Positions 9,001 through 18,797 of a stretch of 64,000 nt of DNA are shown piece by piece (the stretch's first letter is position 1; each line of letters starts with the position of its first letter). The position numbers and the translations under genes were made by a program. The stretch covers positions 3,968,001-4,032,000 of the forward strand of contig BLLK01000047.1 in assembly GCA_021927905.1 (NCBI GenBank), read 5' to 3'. The stretch is from Chaetoceros tenuissimus. Taxonomy: Eukaryota; Bacillariophyta; Thalassiosirophyceae; Chaetocerotales; Chaetocerotaceae. The notes under the pieces were generated by a model that saw nothing but the letters and a program-made list of their open reading frames with translations, was not told the DNA's origin and did not search any database.

Positions 9001-11339
9001 TGTTCGTACCACCAGTAGCAATCTTGAGATGCTCTACGCATTCATCAAAGACCTTGCGAGGATTATCACTGACGTGTCTACAATCTCGCACTTGCAAAGT
9101 ATTCCATGAGATACGACCGACACATTTACTACTGTTTCTCCAAGCCAGTCTCGCGCCGATCTCAAGCTCTTCAGGTGTATGAGTATAGGTCCCTGTTGCA
9201 GAGATCTCAGTTCTCACAGCGAAAAGGCGTTTTCTTTTAGTTTCATGAGTCCAGTTGAGCTCAGTTGCAATTTCATCTATGAAACGTTCAGCGTCTCTTT
9301 GCAGTTTATACTTTGCTTTGATTGGGTACAGTATACCAACCTCGAGGCATTCTTTCCATAGGTAGGAGAAGCATTCGGTCAAAATGTCATTTGAATCCAA
9401 AAGAGCAATATGTGCAACACTGACAACCTCCTTTCCCAGCAGCAATAATGCTTCGGCTGTCAGATTCAGATCATTCCATTTCGTACTGAATCTATTGAAA
9501 GTCTTTCGGATCTCAGATGACGGATCACTGGTTTCAGCAGGAAATTTGGTCATTAATAAAATCCTGCAAGGTAAATAAATGATTAGCGGTAGCACATGAA
9601 ATATCATGAAACATGTTTTCACGTTTCACTTACACTTCAAAGATATAGTATGACACTTCTTCAATATCGATATCGGAGAAATGATCTTCAATATCTTGAA
9701 TCTTTGCAAAGAGCTTACTGAATGCGGAAGTAACAACAACCCTGATCTTATCTTCGATACCTCCGTCTTCTATGGAAATGAAATCACGAAGATCCTCAAA
9801 CTCCTGCCTTCCAATATACATGGATCTACGTTCACAGAATTCAATCAATGGCAAAACCACCATTCCAGATATGAATTTTGCATGAGCTCCCATTGCATTT
9901 ATATCCTCTTTTTCATGATCAAGTGAGTATGGATTCTGATTCTTCATCGCCCAAAGGAAGGCATCACAAAGTAGAAGCCAATGTTCTGGCTTTACTCCAT
10001 AGCTGGATAGAGTCTCGCAGAACTCTTGGATGGTTGTGCATTCATTTTCATGAAAGAATAGGTCCGAGACTTCATTATCTGCATCTTTAGAACCTTTCAT
10101 TTCTCGATATGCTTCTCGTTGAACATACTGAGCATGAGGACAAAGACTCCTCACTACCATATCAAGCATAGAAACTAGAATAAGGCCCATATCTGACACT
10201 CTTTGTCCAAAGTGTAGCGCTAACGAATCCAAGTTGTTTTCTACCAGCCTTAACGCTTCATTTTCAAGCTTTCTTGTACTCGAGACACCATTATTTTCTG
10301 TCTCGAAAATATTTTGTACCCAGAATTGCTGCTCAAAGCCAGTTTGTGTCTCTTCATTTCTATTAGAAATATCTGTAGCGGCAACTAGGATTCTCCATCG
10401 TCCAACGAGAGCCTCTGCAAATTTTGATCGAAAAGCTAACACCTTGTTCCATGATTCCATAAGAAGTACAGCATCTTTCTTATCTTTAAGAAATACTTGG
10501 GTCAATGGTTCTTCGATGTTCAAGTTGTACTCTTCAAAGTCAACACCCCAGTATGATTTAAGTGTAACCTTTGCATCATGGTGCAAAAGAAGCTGCGAAG
10601 ACTCGCTAGACGCGACAGAAGAAGTATCCAATGAATAATCCAAGGAATGTGCCTGGTTGATAGGGATAGAGTCAACCGATGCTTTGTTAATATGGATAGA
10701 GTCACCCGATGCTTGGTTGATAGGGATAGAGTCACCCGACGCTTTGTTATTAGGGATAGAGTCACCCGACGCTTGGTTAATAGTGGTAGATTCAGCTAAA
10801 GTGTCGATGTTTGATGTACGTGAAGATTCAAGGGTTCTTGTTTGCCGCTTCTGATCATATCTCTTATTTTTGATATATTTTTGAAAAGAATACGCTTGGT
10901 TATTAATAGGGGTAGATTCAGCTAAAGTGTCGGTGCTTGATTTACGTGAAGATTCAAGGATTTTTGTTCGCCGCTTTTGATCATATCTCTTATTCTTGAT
11001 ATATTTTTGAAATGAATACGATCTACTCATATTTCTGATCGAACTGGAATGCTTCGAGGCATCTTTCTGACTCATTGTAAATTGTCCCCTTTTGTCATGA
11101 GGAATTTCCTTTTTATCTGCAGTACTGGCAGTTTCTTTACCACCAGAATAATTGGAGATGATGCGTCCATTTGCTTGGAATCTTTCACGAAAAGATAAGG
11201 AGGAAGATACAGAACAAGTATCAGCATCATGATCATCACTACCGCTCTCCTCTCTTTTTCCGTCAATGACGAATCCGACCTTTTGATTCTTGCTGGCATT
11301 TTCTGCTCTTGTCCTCGCTGCATATAAGTTAGGGGCCAT
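6023..11339 (-). CDS. NOS: Globin-like/nitric oxide synthase fusion (two exons)
   Basis: Two large frames join as one gene. Exon 1 is 11339-9634 and exon 2 is 9563-6023, with a 70-bp intron (GTAAGT...TTGCAG) whose removal keeps the frame and recreates a Val codon; the product is about 1748 residues. Residues 1-250 are low complexity with internal repeats. Residues 285-505 look globin-like, with a YGVKPEHW helix F/G signature. The NOS oxygenase domain is at about 660-1010: haem-ligand block RNSSKCVGR (Cys716) and substrate-binding block PFNGWFLSTEV (Glu900). A basic linker comes next, then an FMN flavodoxin domain (IAYGSETGTAEQ, about 1050-1055) and an FAD/NADPH reductase (RFYSISSSD, LIGGGTGIAPF, HVMICGNASM). 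Such an enzyme makes NO from arginine with NADPH. The pterin-contact loop is unusual (WHLEM instead of VFHQEM), and Leu444 occupies the expected proximal-His position in the globin part. The NOS call is firm; the globin call is weaker. Confidence 0.88.
9564..9633 (-). other. 70-bp intron joining globin-like and NOS exons
   Basis: On the minus strand the donor is GT|GTAAGTG and the acceptor TTTACCTTGCAG|G. Splicing removes the TAA that ends the upstream frame and enters the NOS frame at ...VILLMTKFPAE. Without splicing the NOS frame has a Met 23 codons upstream, but those codons lie inside the intron and look non-coding. Confidence 0.85.
10650..10769 (-). repeat. 30-bp coding minisatellite (four 10-aa units)
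   Basis: Four tandem 10-residue units of the form S(G/V)DSIPINQA encode residues 191-230 of the NOS fusion. Units differ at a few codons. Confidence 0.9.
10770..11018 (-). repeat. Duplicated ~41-aa segment in NOS N-terminus
   Basis: Two consecutive units, each starting YSFQKYIKNKRYDQKR and ending in TLAEST.I..QA (residues about 108-148 and 150-190). They are highly basic, then Ser/Thr-rich. Together with the adjacent minisatellite they make the linker a repeat-expanded region. Confidence 0.88.
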
Positions 11340-11698
11340 GTTATTTTTTATGTTTGAGCTATCTTATAATATGCAGATCTTTGACAGAATGCAATCGATG
11401 CTCATCTTTGTTAGTTAGAATAGAAAATTTGCAAAAAAGTGACAAAAACAGCAAAACCGTCAGTTAGCAGTAAAAAATTGAAAATGACTTATTATGACCA
11501 AATTAGAGAGACATTCTCGGGATTTTAGTCCTTTCTGTGATGAAAATAGCGGAGTACAAGTTATACGTACGTTTTTTGGTTTTGCGATGTGCTTCTATTC
11601 ATTCTTCACGTTCGGAAAGCACCTCTTCCTGCCTGTGTAACTTCTATTCATATCTGCCAAAAAGCATTTCCAAGAAAATAAAGCAAAATAAGTTCAAA
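11340..11698. promoter_or_regulatory. Divergent region between NOS fusion and 7TM receptor 2
   Basis: About 360 bp between the NOS start (minus strand) and the preferred receptor start at 11699. An in-frame upstream Met exists at 11537 for the receptor, but the 54 residues it would add resemble nothing in the paralogue. I see no distinct motif. Confidence 0.4.
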
Positions 11699-12994
11699 AT
11701 GTCGATTCGAGGGTTTGCCTCCAAGGCAGCAGCAGCTGAAAATGAACTGATCACGGCATCAAAGAAATTCACCATCTCACCAGCAGTTGTTGTCACCCGT
11801 ATCACTCAAACAGCTCGAAAATTTCCGACTAGATCATCCATCAAGACTTTGGCAATTGTTCAAACTGTTTCATCGTCAATATCTTTGATAGCAACAATTA
11901 CAGTCATTTGTATGATTGCTAGATCACATACGAAATTGTCATCGACATTCCATCGACTCTTGTTCGGTTTATGTATCTCAGATTTATTTTCAAGTCTAGG
12001 TGTGACCCTATCGACGATACCTATCCCATCCAAATACAATCAATCTATATGGTGGAATGCACAAGGGACGATAGAAACTTGTACAACACAAGGCCTCTTT
12101 ATATTTGTGGGCTTGAGGGCTGAACAGTTCTATAACTGTTCTTTGTGTCTTTATTACCTCTTTGTCATCAAATACAACAAGAAGGAAGATTACATTCGGA
12201 AATACGTCGAGCCTTGGTTGCATTCAGTTCCTATTTTTCTATCTTTACTTTTTGGAATTATCATTGCTGCAAAAGATTCTTTCAATCCAGGATTGACATT
12301 TTGTGGAGTTGGAGCTGACCCACCCGGTTGTATCAGTAACGATGCTTTGGAATGTACAAGAGGTCGTGATGCACAGACTATGTATAAGATATTTGCAGCA
12401 GTGCCGTATGTTGTACTTCCTTTTATTATTGTATTTACTATGGGACTTATGTATCATGCAGCACGACAAAATGAGAGAAAGATGAGTGGTTATGGCATAC
12501 ATACACTGAGATTGAGAGCTGATACTAATACTGATGACAATAATAATGCAGATGGAGGAGAAAGCGAAAAGAATTTATCGGAAAGTCGCATTTCAAAGAG
12601 ATTCAAAGAAATATTTTCTTTTCGATTCAGTCAAAGTACTCCTTCACAATCTAGATTATCCCGTTCCAATAAGTTGAACAAACAGAGTAAAATGATTGTA
12701 CAGAGGGCTCTTGCATATTCACTTGCATATCTATTTTCATACATTGTTCCTCTCATCATCAGTATAATGAAGTGGAGAGGAGAAACGGTTGGCTATGGAA
12801 TAACTTTGGTGTCTCGTATACTCTTTCCATTGCAAGGCTTCTTCAATTTCTTGGTTTTCATCTTTCCCAGAATTCTTAATGCAAGGAAGAGAAATGCCAA
12901 TCTGTCTTGGAGTCGAGCATTTGTCCACGCGCTCAAATCGAGAGGGCAAAGACCTAGAGGAACTGCAAGGAATAGATTATCTCAGCAAAACTAA
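11699..12994 (+). CDS. Seven-transmembrane receptor, cAMP-receptor-like (copy 2)
   Basis: 431 residues from the Met at 11699 (AAAATGTC context), matching the 430 residues of copy 1. It has the same seven segments, conserved through FHRLLFGLCISDLFSSLG (TM2), FYNCSLCLYYLFVIKYNKKE (TM3), VPYVVLPFIIVFTMGLMYHA (TM5) and RILFPLQGFFNFLVFIFPR (TM7). The inner loop 'SGYGIHTLRL' and the SRSNKLNKQS block before TM6 are shared by all copies. The C-terminal tail is basic. This copy is closest to the fragment at 18379-18682. Single exon; the ligand is unknown. Confidence 0.8.
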   Translation: MSIRGFASKAAAAENELITASKKFTISPAVVVTRITQTARKFPTRSSIKTLAIVQTVSSSISLIATITVICMIARSHTKLSSTFHRLLFGLCISDLFSSLGVTLSTIPIPSKYNQSIWWNAQGTIETCTTQGLFIFVGLRAEQFYNCSLCLYYLFVIKYNKKEDYIRKYVEPWLHSVPIFLSLLFGIIIAAKDSFNPGLTFCGVGADPPGCISNDALECTRGRDAQTMYKIFAAVPYVVLPFIIVFTMGLMYHAARQNERKMSGYGIHTLRLRADTNTDDNNNADGGESEKNLSESRISKRFKEIFSFRFSQSTPSQSRLSRSNKLNKQSKMIVQRALAYSLAYLFSYIVPLIISIMKWRGETVGYGITLVSRILFPLQGFFNFLVFIFPRILNARKRNANLSWSRAFVHALKSRGQRPRGTARNRLSQQN

Positions 12995-13022
12995 TAAATT
13001 AGATATTATCATATTCTATAAT

Positions 13023-13122
13023 TTAATTCAACTCGCCAATTGCTTCACCATACATCGTCCAAGAAGCCAAATTGGAAATACTTTCAGTATGCAGAATAAA
13101 TGTGTCATTCCACAATATGTAC
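13023..13122 (-). pseudogene. Decayed relic of oxidosqualene cyclase C-terminus
   Basis: About 100 bp aligns, with small gaps, to the last codons of the cyclase at 34728-37700 (minus strand). Shared blocks include TTCAACTCG.CAATTGC.TC, CCAAATTGGAAA, GTATGCAG.ATAA and TTCCACA, in the same order. It has no open frame. It lies between the 7TM receptor 2 stop and the first MYND gene, just as the cyclase fragment at 29551 precedes a MYND gene. Confidence 0.75.
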
Positions 13123-13209
13123 TTTTTGCATTCATATTTATGTGTTGTAATTGAATTGGTAGAGTGTTTGTACGTTAGGAAAACATTCATTTCCAACAAA
13201 ATACTTCAT

Positions 13210-13290
13210 AGTAAAATTGACATTTGACAGGTGTCATTCAACTACAGTTGGGCCTCTTCTCTTCCTCTTCTTCTCTCTTTTATCTTTACC
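13210..13290 (+). promoter_or_regulatory. Shared MYND-family upstream cassette (P1)
   Basis: Begins GTAAAATTGACATTTGAC, contains the perfect palindrome TGACAGGTGTCA at 13225-13236, then TTCAACTACAGTTGGGCCTC and a CT-rich tract. It is repeated before every MYND gene in the array, 100-200 bp ahead of the start codon. Confidence 0.75.
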
Positions 13291-13417
13291 CTCTCGGAGA
13301 ACAAAAAAAAGATCCAAAAAATGTAGGTATTGCAAAATGGCAGGCAATGATCGCTTCATAAATGAATGCTATCAAGCTCTTAGAGTAATTAGTTACTATT
13401 CATATCATATACGAAAC

Positions 13418-15155
13418 ATGGCAAAGAAGAAGTCAAGCTCTAATAGAAAGAAGAATAGGAAAGGAGCCGCTGGCAAGAAAGCTAGTCCTGATGGAGACCC
13501 CCATCATGGATATGAAGTGTCTGCCTACCTTCGCTATCTTGTGCAAAAAAAGAAAGCAAACTGGACACCACGAGAGACGAGGCTATTTCCTATGTATGAA
13601 TATGCTGCGGCTTCCAATATGTCTGAAGCAGTTTTATTCACGGACGATCAGAGCTTGGCGAATGCTATCAACGATATTGAAAGCTGGAACGAGGCTGATC
13701 TTCTATATTTTAAAGATCCACGGATGTGGATGTTTACCATTCGAGATATGCTCCATGAAGATGCAAATGTATTCAATAAAATATTTCAGGGACCTCCGCG
13801 ACGCATGTGGCTGGAACAAACAGCCATCCGTGCAGAGGCTATGCTGAAGTCTGCAATCACTTCAGAACGAATTCAAGGCGTTCTGATTGACGGATATGTT
13901 CTAGAGACAACTGTCCTGTGTATGATGGAAATAATAACGAATGATACTCCTGATGAAAAGGCCAGGATTAGAAATTATTGTAAGGTTATGACGTATTTCA
14001 CAAATGTAGCGAAAGATACGAAAGAAATATCTGGGATCACTGGACATGTATTGTTTCAGCTCATGGTTTTGATTTTCTTTCCTCTTTATGATACAATTTC
14101 TCCAGAGGTTGCATTTGAGACCTTGTTTCAGTCTGAAATTCTTGAACAGGTTCTACGTAATATTACTATACCATGGGTATTTGATGACGCGGGAGAAGTC
14201 CTCATGCTTACATTTTTCAGAAGATTATGTTGCCCAATCGTCACTAAGCATAAAACGTTTAAGCGAGGGTCACCTTGTCATAACGCCCTTCTCGACATTC
14301 TGCAAGGCCGTGTCCGTCCATGCAAAGAAAACAAGTTTGTGATGTCTGAATTATATTCACTGAAAAGATTCCTTGATCTGAAGTCTTTTAAACCAGTTGA
14401 TGCACATATTCCAAACCCAGCCATTGATAAGTTCAGACATACATGTGCAAAATGTAAAAAGGTAGACTACAGTAAGCAAATGCTAGTATGTGCGAAATGC
14501 AAGTTTGTATCATGTGAGTACTAGTGTTGAATACCATTTCTTTTGATTTAATTAAATCGATCGTAACTCATTCATGGTTCAGATTGTTCTAAAGAATGCC
14601 AAGTAGGAGATTGGAAGGATCATAAAGCAGACTGTGGCTTATTACAAAATAAAGAATGCAAGATAGAAAGGAAGTTCACAAGAAAATTTTTAGCTAAGCA
14701 TCGACATTTGCTTATCGAGAAATTAAAATCTGTATCACTAGTGACTGGTCTTGAAATTGTAGAATTGGCCATTGACCTTGACTTCCGTGGTTTAGGACAT
14801 ACCATGGCCCCGGCTATGCGGGACCCACCTGAATTTGATATTGTGCCATTGAAGAGTTTCTTTAAGAATAGTGAGGAGGAAAAAGTAAGTTCCAAAAACT
14901 TCTATTAAAAGATCTATTGCAAAATAGATAGAAAACGAAAAGCTGATTTCAATGTAGGTTTCTGCATGTGCAAATACTAACAATAATATCAAGGGATTCA
15001 CAGAGTCAATGATTTCGAAGCTCGGAAAAAACTTTGTCAGCATATGTCTCTCCTTCGAACATACTAAACGTGGAGGTTTTGGCGCAGTGCAATTGCAGTC
15101 GGACACTTTTGGGGAAATTTGGTTTTTGGAGAATTTGTTTGAAGAAATGAAATGA
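13418..15155 (+). CDS. MYND zinc-finger protein, array member P1
   Basis: Exons 13418-14513, 14583-14884 and 14958-15155 give 531 residues. The start is the Met in AAACATGGC, shared by all paralogues; an upstream in-frame Met at 13217 lies inside the promoter cassette. The N-terminus is very basic (KKKSSSNRKKNRKG), then comes an alpha-helical region of about 300 residues with the family block YFKDPRMW.FTI. The MYND finger is split by intron 1: CAKC...CAKCKFVS in exon 1 and YCSKECQVGDWKDHK in exon 2, with the Tyr codon formed across the junction. MYND fingers usually bind proline-rich partner peptides. No SET domain or ankyrin repeats are visible. The third exon ends in the conserved FGEIWFL block. 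Convergent with the minus-strand MYND relative at 15283-16556. Confidence 0.8.
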
Positions 15156-15282
15156 TGGACTGAGACCAAATCAGCTTTTATAAACAAGTAGTAATGTTGA
15201 GTCGTTTGGCTCGCAATAGAAAGTACAACAGTGAATATATTCAGATACTTTACTCTAATGGTATAAGTTTTAGTTGAAAAAA

Positions 15283-16556
15283 TTATAAGATGCCTTGAAC
15301 TGGATCATGTCTTGACTGCTCGAAATTGTTGTCCAGTGTTCCTCGTAAGAACCTCATACAGACTCTCTGAAACTTTCTATCATAGTGTCCTTCCTTTGAG
15401 GTATCAGTATTATCTCTCTTTCTTCGATATGCTTTAAATACAGGGCATAATTGTTTATGACCAAGGCCTCTTGTCCCTGTCTCCTCATGATGAATGTAAT
15501 TGAGGCGTTGATGATATTTACAGCAGTAAGAAACCACACGGCATTCTTTACACACAAGCCCTTTACAATCTGGAGTATCCTCGTTGCAGCATGAGTAAAT
15601 AGATGTTGTGATTCTCTACTTCTTGAGGCAATGTACATTTCCAATGGTTCGATGCATTTGTTTGCGATTTCCTTGGCTGATTTCGACAAATGTTGCTCCT
15701 TTTCGTAAAAGAGAGTATAAAAATCAAGGAGGGCATTAGCTAAATGGCCAGTGCTCGATGGTAGTTGGTGGTACAAAGGCCTCATCTTTCGAACCTTTTT
15801 AAGGATGGCTTCATGCCTGAATTGTTCTTTGCTTACAAGTAGAGAAATGCGAAGTTCATCAATATACGAGAATACAAAGAAGGTTCGCGATATTCTCATC
15901 CACTCCTTTTTAAATCCAAGTTTATCATCGTTCTTCATCATGGCTAATGAAAGCAATTCAACTGTTTTGAAAAGTTGATGCTGACATAATCCATTCAAAG
16001 CCTTTTTTATAAACAAAAGCTCTAAACGCTTTATAGCCCCAAGTGAGTTGACGATGTCAAAGGCATTTTGAGCTGTATTCGTAGCAAATTCAATTGAAAC
16101 TTTACCATCATCATTTTCTTTTGCTTTCAACAACAGCAATAAAGTTGAAAAAGACTTGATTCGACTTCTAAAATCATCGTTCAAGGGATAGTTCCTTATT
16201 TCATTGTAGAAGTTGGAAGCTTGAATGTAGTTTGCTGAAAGAAGTTGTTCAAAAAGTAGACAGCCACATACTCGAGATATCATGATTTTATAATACTGAT
16301 GTTGATTGATGAAAGCAGCATCTTTTTCAATGTTCAGAGTAATTTGCAACTGCTCTTCTCTAAGTCTGACTCTTTCACGCACTCTACCATTTGTAGGTAA
16401 GCCTTCTTGCTGCATGTTGATTTCATATCCAAAACTATCATAGAATTTGTTTTCGAGTGTAGACATGTTCTTGTCCCAAACTTCTACATTCTTTAGATGC
16501 ATAGCTCGCTCTTGCTTTGCTAACTTCTTGCCTTTGGTTTTACTACTCTTTCCCAT
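15283..16556 (-). pseudogene. Opposite-strand MYND-type protein, frameshifted (copy A)
   Basis: About 420 codons. From 16556 the first frame runs through MGKSSKTKGKKLAKQERAMH and a long helical region. A frame change near 15570-15600 then moves the finger into another frame that ends at 15283: LVCKECRVVSYCCKYHQ...GLGHKQLC. Its paralogue B (18798-20037) reads this finger in one frame, so the break is specific to this copy. The finger is a MYND variant with YCC and His-rich spacing. I see no plausible intron at the break. It may be a pseudogene or carry an assembly indel. It is divergent from array member P2. Confidence 0.7.
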
Positions 16557-16929
16557 CTTTCGAATATATCAGTTCGTTGCAAGTTTAGTCAGTTGTCTAT
16601 ACAAGGCTTATTCAAACGTAACAAATCTATGAAGTATAGAATTTTACAGCACGTGGAGTCGAATCAACCGATTCTTCCACACAGTAGCATGTTGTAGCTT
16701 CGTGCAGAATCATCGAATCGAAGAATATAAATAGAAAAATCGAATTTGAAATAATTGCGGTTAAAAGAGGTTACTTACTGAAGTCATTGTTCAAAGTTGT
16801 TTCATTCTAGGAATAAAAAGCATTCGAGACGCTCTCACTACATTCTTAGTCAATCATTTTCATCTGCATTAATTGATTGAAGTGAAAATGGTTTACATTG
16901 ATTGTATTTCAGAATTCATTACAAGAAAA

Positions 16930-17010
16930 AGGAAGTAAAATTGACATTTGACAGGCGTCATTCAACTACAGTTGGGCCTCTTCCCTTCCTTCTCTCATCT
17001 TTTTCGCTCG
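16930..17010 (+). promoter_or_regulatory. Shared MYND-family upstream cassette (P2)
   Basis: Same layout as at 13210. The palindrome at 16949-16960 has one changed base (TGACAGGCGTCA). It lies in the divergent gap between copy A and P2. Confidence 0.7.
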
Positions 17011-17131
17011 AACAAAAGAGAACAAAAATGTGTTGCATAAAAATGGCAGGAGACAGTGATTACCTACTACATGAGTAAATGCTCTGAAGATTATCCACCA
17101 CTACAATTAGTATTGATTTCATAAACGAAAC

Positions 17132-18350
17132 ATGTCAAAGAAGAAGTCAAGAGCAAGTAGAAAAAAGAATAGAAAAGGAGCCGCTGGCAAAGCTAGTTCA
17201 GCTGTTTGCGGAGACCACAAATATGAGGTGTCTGTTTACCTTCGTCATCTTCAAAATAAAGTAAATTTGACAGAACGAGAGAGAAAGCTACTTCGCATGT
17301 ATGAATATGCTGAGGCTTCAAATATGTCTGAGGTGGTACTATTTAAGGATGAGAAAAGCTTGGTGGAGGCTAGAGAGGAAATACATAGCTGGAACGAGGC
17401 TGATAATCTATATTTTAAAGATCCGCGGATGTGGTTGTTTACTATTCATGATATGCGTGAAGACGAACAGATATTCGACAAAGTATTTCAGGGGCCCGTA
17501 CTTCACAAATGGCTGAAGCAAACACAAAAACGCTTAGAGACTATGGTGAAGTCTGCAATAACTTCAGAGAGAATTCACGGTGTTGTGATCGAGGGATTAG
17601 TTTTACATGTAGCAAAGGTGTTTATGATGGATTTGCAAGAAAAGAAAAGTGAAACTGCTGATGAATCCACTACAATTAAAAGCTATTGTAAGCTTTTGGC
17701 ATGTCTCGCAAATGAAGCGAAATATACGAAGAGTGCATCGTTCTTTGCATTTTTTGATTGATATCGATCATAGCTCATCCATACTCCAGATTGTTCTAAA
17801 GAATGCCAAATAGGAGATTGGAAGGATCACAAGGCGGACTGTAACAAATTTCAGAAGGATGATTACAAGATAGTGAAGAAATTTACTAGGAACTTTTTCA
17901 TTAAGCATCAATATTTGATTACCGAGAGAGTGAAAGCAGCATCTTTAGAGTATTCTCTTGAAACTGTGGAAATGGTCATGTGCCTTGACTTCCGTGGTTC
18001 AGAAAATGGGGCCCCGGCATTACAAAATCTACCCAATTTTTGTTTTTTACCAAAAAAATGTTTCTTGAATCGTATAGAGGAGCAGGTGAGTGAAAAAGCT
18101 GCAATAATGATATTTATAGCAAAATGGAAAAAGAAAAGAACAGCTAACTTTAAGTTTACAGCATTCAGATCTTTATAACGCCGATAATATCAAGAGATTC
18201 ATAGATTCAATGATTTCGAAGCTGGGAAACAACTTTGTTATTGTGTCTGTCTCTTCTTATAGTAAGCACTGTATTGGTGTAGTGCATTTTCAGTCAAATA
18301 CGTATGGGGAAATTTGGTTTTTGAACCGAGAAATTATGGGTAGAGACCAA
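17132..18350 (+). pseudogene. MYND array member P2, internally deleted
   Basis: The first about 205 codons (17132-17761) match P1 up to the AKYTK block. The sequence then jumps straight into the tail of intron 1. Compared with siblings, about 600 bp is missing, including the first half of the zinc finger. An exon 2-like part (about 17790-18085, YCSKECQ) and an exon 3-like part (to about 18350, YGEIWF) follow in order with a GTGAGT donor. The remaining first frame stops at 17759-17761. The upstream cassette is intact, so a truncated transcript may still be made. The 3' end is fused to a 7TM fragment. Confidence 0.8.
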
Positions 18351-18378
18351 AGTAGCATTTTCATTTTAGGTATTTTCG

Positions 18379-18682
18379 TATTGTACAGAGGGCTCTGGCA
18401 TATTCCTTGGCGTATCTATTTTCATACTTTGTCCCTTTCGTCATCACAATCATGAGGTGGAGAGGAGATACGATTGGTTATGAAATAACTTTTGTGTCGC
18501 GAATACTTTTCCCATTGCAAGGCTTCTTCAATTTCTTGGTTTTCATCTTTCCCAGAATTCTCAATGCAAGGAAGAGAAATGTCAATCTATCTTGGTCTCG
18601 TGCATTTGTCCATGCGCTCAAATCGAGAGGGCAAAGACCTAGAGGAACTGCAAGGAGTAGATTATCTCTACAAAATTCATAA
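18379..18682 (+). pseudogene. 7TM receptor C-terminal fragment
   Basis: Matches the last about 100 codons of 7TM copy 2: VQRALAYSLAY (TM6), ILFPLQGFFNFLVFIFPRI (TM7) and the basic tail through the stop. It begins abruptly within the sequence after P2 exon 3, with no upstream receptor. Base identity to copy 2 is high by eye. It is a dead fragment left by rearrangement. Confidence 0.85.
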
Positions 18683-18797
18683 TTCGGAACTTTGCGTTAA
18701 TGATTTGTTTCAATATAAAGCTTGGTTGAGTATGAAAAAGCATTTCATACCCTCGCAATAGAAATGATACTCCAATCCTAAAAAATAAGTTAAAAAG

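Noticed and set aside
9554-9622. Independent start for NOS at 9622
   Set aside because: The first 20 codons lie in a sequence with ideal donor and acceptor sites, and splicing joins two long frames in phase, so this start is most likely intronic.
13217-13417. Upstream in-frame start for MYND gene P1 (and the similar one for P4 at 25384)
   Set aside because: These codons fall in the promoter cassette that is conserved at DNA level in all copies, including those where it is not in frame.
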